Assembly: GCA_018825145.1 (NCBI GenBank)
Contig: JAHJFD010000003.1
Span: 1 to 64,000, forward strand
Origin: Patescibacteria group bacterium
GTDB taxonomy: Bacteria > Patescibacteriota > Gracilibacteria > UM-FILTER-43-11
Length of the DNA stretch: 64,000 nt
Direction: 5' to 3'
Both the position numbers and the translations under genes were made by a program. Below the pieces are notes generated by a model. It saw only the letters and a list, made by a program, of their open reading frames with translations, was not told the origin of the DNA and searched no databases. This document shows positions 61,101 through 64,000 of the stretch, piece by piece. Position 1 is the first letter of the stretch; each line of letters starts with the position of its first letter.

Positions 61101-64000
61101 TTATAAATCATAACTCATCAACACATCGCCTATTTCTGTCCAGGCGGCAGTATCTACTGCGCCCTTACACACAACCGCGAAATCATTATCCGGAGTCCAT
61201 GTTTCTCCTCCGTCTGTTAAATTGGCGCTTGTGATTGCAATGGTTGCTTTACTTGTGGATGCCGCGGCAGATGTACTATGAGCCAGAGCTCCCGCTGTGT
61301 CATAAACCGAACAGGAAACGCCCGATGTTGTAGAAGTCGCGGAACTGGTTTTGTATGTGATAGTTATCGCATTTGTATCCCACGAGCTGAAATCAGACGG
61401 AAGTAATGTCTGGTAGGCAACGTCTATATCCTGGTCATCAGAAATACCTGTAATTTTGTTATATTGTTCCAGGTCAGTGTAATCGTAAGTTGTTTCTGAG
61501 TCACAATTGTTATTTGATCCGTCAGCCTGATGGAGCCCTCTCATGCCTTCAATTAACGATTTTTCGGTACTTAAGCCGATTAAATCGGCCCAACCACCAT
61601 TGGCGTAAACAAATAACTTATCAGTATCTGAATCATAGTAAATACTTCCTTCACTGGTTGTGTTTGGCGCGGTAGAAAGCGGACTAATAAGCAGCGGTGC
61701 TCCGCCTCCTTCTGACATGCTTATTTGTAAGCCTGCCGTGTCATTGGTTGTGTTGTTGTTATCTACTAATAGTCCGATCATGTTTTCGGAATTATCAACT
61801 TCCACTTCAAGTTTTCCGCCGGCAGAATTTGTACCAATGCCAAGCTTCTTGCCGTCCGAATTGAAGTAACTGTCATCGACGCCTGAAAGTAATACTACTG
61901 ATGAATTATCCCTGAAGAATCGCATCTCACCACCACTAGGTGTGGACTGAACCTCCATTGCGGCTTCTTCTGCTCCCGAGTCTGTTGATCTAACCATTAA
62001 GGATGCAATATAACCATCAGCTCTTACAGGCTGAATAAGAGCATTACCATTTGTAACCTGAAATTTTTCACTTGGTGTCGTTGTTCCAATGCCAACCCTA
62101 TTATTATCTGACTCTATAACAAATGTATCTGTATCAACAATGAAATCATCGCCTGCTCCACCGCCAAGAGTGAAGTTAAATCCATCCGTGGTTGAAGAGA
62201 AATTCATATCACTGTTCGAATCTGTGATTCCGGTATCGCTCAAGGTTAAGCTCGCTCCGGCGATGAATGAGCCGTCAGTGTAAACATTACCTTCAACTCC
62301 CAATTGATCCTGAACGAACAGATCTCCGGCAGCCAGCGTAAAGCCTGAATTTGCCAGTGTTTCTGCTTGGTCAATACCAACAATCACACCTTCGTCGTCT
62401 TCATACACTCCATTGGTACCGTCTTCCCAAAGTCCGCTTCCGCCACTGGCAAGTGAATCCAGACTTGTCCAGCTACTCTCATCTTCATCACGGTATTCCA
62501 TTTCACCGGTTGAGGCATTGATTTTAATACCAGGATCATTTGTATAAGTCAAAACCCCTTCCCAGTGGAAAGCGGTAGTGTTTCCAAAAGTGGAGGCGTA
62601 AATATAATCATCTGTGTCACCACTTGGGATAAATCGTATTCTGTCTGCCGGTTGCAAAATTAAATTACCGGAAGTTGTCGTTTGAACGGTTAAGTCGGCA
62701 GAAGTTTCGTTGATTGCTGCATCGCTATAAGTGGTTGTTCCGGCAGTAAAGCTTCCATCGGTGAATACATCACCTTCCACACCGGCAGTGCCGGCTACAA
62801 AAAGGTCATCTCCGCCTAAGCTAAAGCTGCCGTTATCGATAGTCTCTGAGCTTGAAGTGGAACCTCCTACTACCAGGTCTTCATCAAATCTTACGTCTGC
62901 GCCGTCCGCCCAAATGGAATAAGTATTCGCATCGGCAACATAAATTCCATAATCAAATGTTGTAGCATTAACTCGAAGACCTGTTCCAATACCGCCAGTT
63001 TCTGTTGTTTGAATAATCTTAATCGCATCTACTTCACTTGTAGCATTATCCGCAGCATTGCCATCAAGATCAATCAACATACCGCCTTTATGAATTCCGG
63101 CATCCAATGCAGTGATTACATCAGTTCTAAGCCTCAATCCATATTGATTATCAGATGTTCCCGTGTACAGATTGTGGTCAAAGTTTGTTTTAGCCATGTT
63201 GGCCTGATTGGTATTTCCTGTAAAGGTCGTGTAATCAGCAACTCCTCCAACACCAAATGTTAGATTATCTTCCGGATCAATAGTCAGGCCAGCTGTAGAT
63301 GTGATCGTATCTGTTCCAGTGCCCAATGCCAGATTTCCAGAATCTGAATCAAGTGTTAAGTCACCGCTTCCGCCTGATGAAATACTCAAAGCGCCCGATC
63401 CTGTAATTGAGCCGTCTCCGTAAGTCGTTGTAGCGCCGACGATGAATGAACCATCTGAGTAAACATTCCCTTCCACACCAAGCTTATCTCCTACAAAGAG
63501 GTCGTTGTTTCCGGCAAGGACGAATCCGGCATTGGACAAAGTCTCAGCTACGTCGGGTCCGACTATTGTGGCCGCGTCATCTTCATATACACCATTTGTT
63601 CCGTCTTCCCATAATCCAGTACCCGAAATATCCGAAGTGAACGCTACTGTTCCTGATCCATCCTGAAATGTAATAGTCCTGTCCGCTGTTGGGTCGGTAA
63701 CAGCAAAAGTTGTTTCAAAGTCATTGGCTGTGGCACCTTCTAACACGAATGGTGAAGCTCCTGCCCAGGTACCATTTGCGGTCAGCACGTCTGCGGCGGC
63801 ATCGCCAAGAATTACTCCATCGTCAAATCGTGCGTCATCGGCATCTACCCAAAGCGCATAAGTGTCGGCCCCTTCTATGTATACACCGTAATCATTTGTA
63901 CCAGCGGTTTGATCTGCTACATATAATCCATAAGCATCCGTAATGGTTCCGCCACCAACATTTTGCGCGTTCACAGCATAAAATGCAGTTGCCTCCTCGA
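61101..64000 (-). CDS. partial large fibre-like surface protein (more than 965 aa, 5' end outside window)
   Basis: The frame is open to the window edge, so the start is missing; the GTG at 63974 is not the start. The sequence is low in Lys/Arg and made of short beta repeats like those in tail-fibre or trimeric adhesin-type shafts. Paired modules recur: GLWEDGTNGVYEDD (twice), YGVYIEGADTYALWVDADD against YGIYVADANTYSIWADGAD, and EGNVYSDGSF, EGDVFTDGSF, EGNVYTDGSF. A VGIGTTTPSEKFQV segment and LGIGTNSAGGKLEVEV are typical of long bacterial surface fibres. The C-terminus is a separate beta domain with a disulfide-size Cys pair. Probably a stalk or adhesin; the receptor is unknown. Confidence 0.75.
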   Translation of the reverse strand, partial: EEATAFYAVNAQNVGGGTITDAYGLYVADQTAGTNDYGVYIEGADTYALWVDADDARFDDGVILGDAAADVLTANGTWAGASPFVLEGATANDFETTFAVTDPTADRTITFQDGSGTVAFTSDISGTGLWEDGTNGVYEDDAATIVGPDVAETLSNAGFVLAGNNDLFVGDKLGVEGNVYSDGSFIVGATTTYGDGSITGSGALSISSGGSGDLTLDSDSGNLALGTGTDTITSTAGLTIDPEDNLTFGVGGVADYTTFTGNTNQANMAKTNFDHNLYTGTSDNQYGLRLRTDVITALDAGIHKGGMLIDLDGNAADNATSEVDAIKIIQTTETGGIGTGLRVNATTFDYGIYVADANTYSIWADGADVRFDEDLVVGGSTSSSETIDNGSFSLGGDDLFVAGTAGVEGDVFTDGSFTAGTTTYSDAAINETSADLTVQTTTSGNLILQPADRIRFIPSGDTDDYIYASTFGNTTAFHWEGVLTYTNDPGIKINASTGEMEYRDEDESSWTSLDSLASGGSGLWEDGTNGVYEDDEGVIVGIDQAETLANSGFTLAAGDLFVQDQLGVEGNVYTDGSFIAGASLTLSDTGITDSNSDMNFSSTTDGFNFTLGGGAGDDFIVDTDTFVIESDNNRVGIGTTTPSEKFQVTNGNALIQPVRADGYIASLMVRSTDSGAEEAAMEVQSTPSGGEMRFFRDNSSVVLLSGVDDSYFNSDGKKLGIGTNSAGGKLEVEVDNSENMIGLLVDNNNTTNDTAGLQISMSEGGGAPLLISPLSTAPNTTSEGSIYYDSDTDKLFVYANGGWADLIGLSTEKSLIEGMRGLHQADGSNNNCDSETTYDYTDLEQYNKITGISDDQDIDVAYQTLLPSDFSSWDTNAITITYKTSSATSTTSGVSCSVYDTAGALAHSTSAAASTSKATIAITSANLTDGGETWTPDNDFAVVCKGAVDTAAWTEIGDVLMSYDL

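Noticed and set aside
1-64000. UGA read as glycine (code 25)
   Set aside because: All conserved genes are full length with UGA excluded from their frames, and murF ends at a UGA in a sensible place.

Overview
The window looks like a chromosomal segment of a Patescibacteria (CPR) bacterium, most probably of the Peregrinibacteria/Gracilibacteria side of that group. This is inferred from gene content and style, not from a database match. The signs are giant multi-domain surface proteins with SLH, thrombospondin type-3 and DUF4215-type cysteine-rich repeats, DUF2341/LamG and lamin-tail proteins, a PUR-type nucleic-acid-binding protein, compact housekeeping operons and many isolated pathway genes. 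The standard code fits: no housekeeping frame needs UGA as an amino acid. UGA is nevertheless almost unused as a stop (1 of 41 genes by my count).

Layout. 1-360: a small excisionase-type HTH gene ending at a terminator shared with the opposing operon. 357-18290 (minus strand): a five-gene exported-protein operon led by a protein of about 4260 residues, followed by four small to medium secreted, mostly cysteine-containing proteins. 18309-22640 (plus): tRNA-Val(GAC), then a PAS histidine kinase, a single-domain response regulator, an RsbW-like kinase and an RsbU/SpoIIE-like phosphatase, together a stress-type signalling cassette. 22654-26800: a glycosyltransferase, a PUR-family protein, RNase Y, a promoter-to-terminator non-coding RNA of about 410 nt, and a small unknown gene. 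26894-31808: a large surface protein with lamin-tail repeats and a nuclease domain, behind a leader with three hairpins, then a PlsC-like acyltransferase. 31805-45576: an unknown 516-residue protein, a Na+/Ca2+ exchanger, MurF, PrsW, MurA, PheS, a membrane J-protein, RpiB, Rpe, an MFS protein behind tRNA-Arg(GCG), FtsE, PurM, a ribbon-helix-helix protein and DprA. 45581-48233: three envelope proteins. 48269-57581: rpoB-ssb-rpoC-rpsL-rpsG. 57598-64000: an SLH protein, and on the minus strand a DUF2341/LamG protein plus a large fibre-like protein that runs off the window.

How it fits together. Much of the window is devoted to the cell surface: peptidoglycan precursor enzymes (MurA, MurF), SLH-anchored proteins, a giant adhesin-like protein with co-exported partners, a membrane-tethered nuclease, and fibre/lectin-type proteins. 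DprA and the surface nuclease would suit a cell that takes up or scavenges DNA, but that link is inference.

Transcription signals are unusually readable: many promoters match TTGnnn-(16/17)-TAnnnT. In several cases the predicted start site falls on or within a few bases of the start codon (ftsE, dprA, the J-protein, the glycosyltransferase), suggesting frequent leaderless mRNAs. These promoters also rule out several over-long ORF starts, and I used them to choose starts.

The best candidates for something undescribed are the five-gene giant-protein locus with its odd start region, the structured ncRNA at 26046-26454, the hairpin leader at 26929-27054, and the LamG protein whose domain is interrupted twice by the same module.
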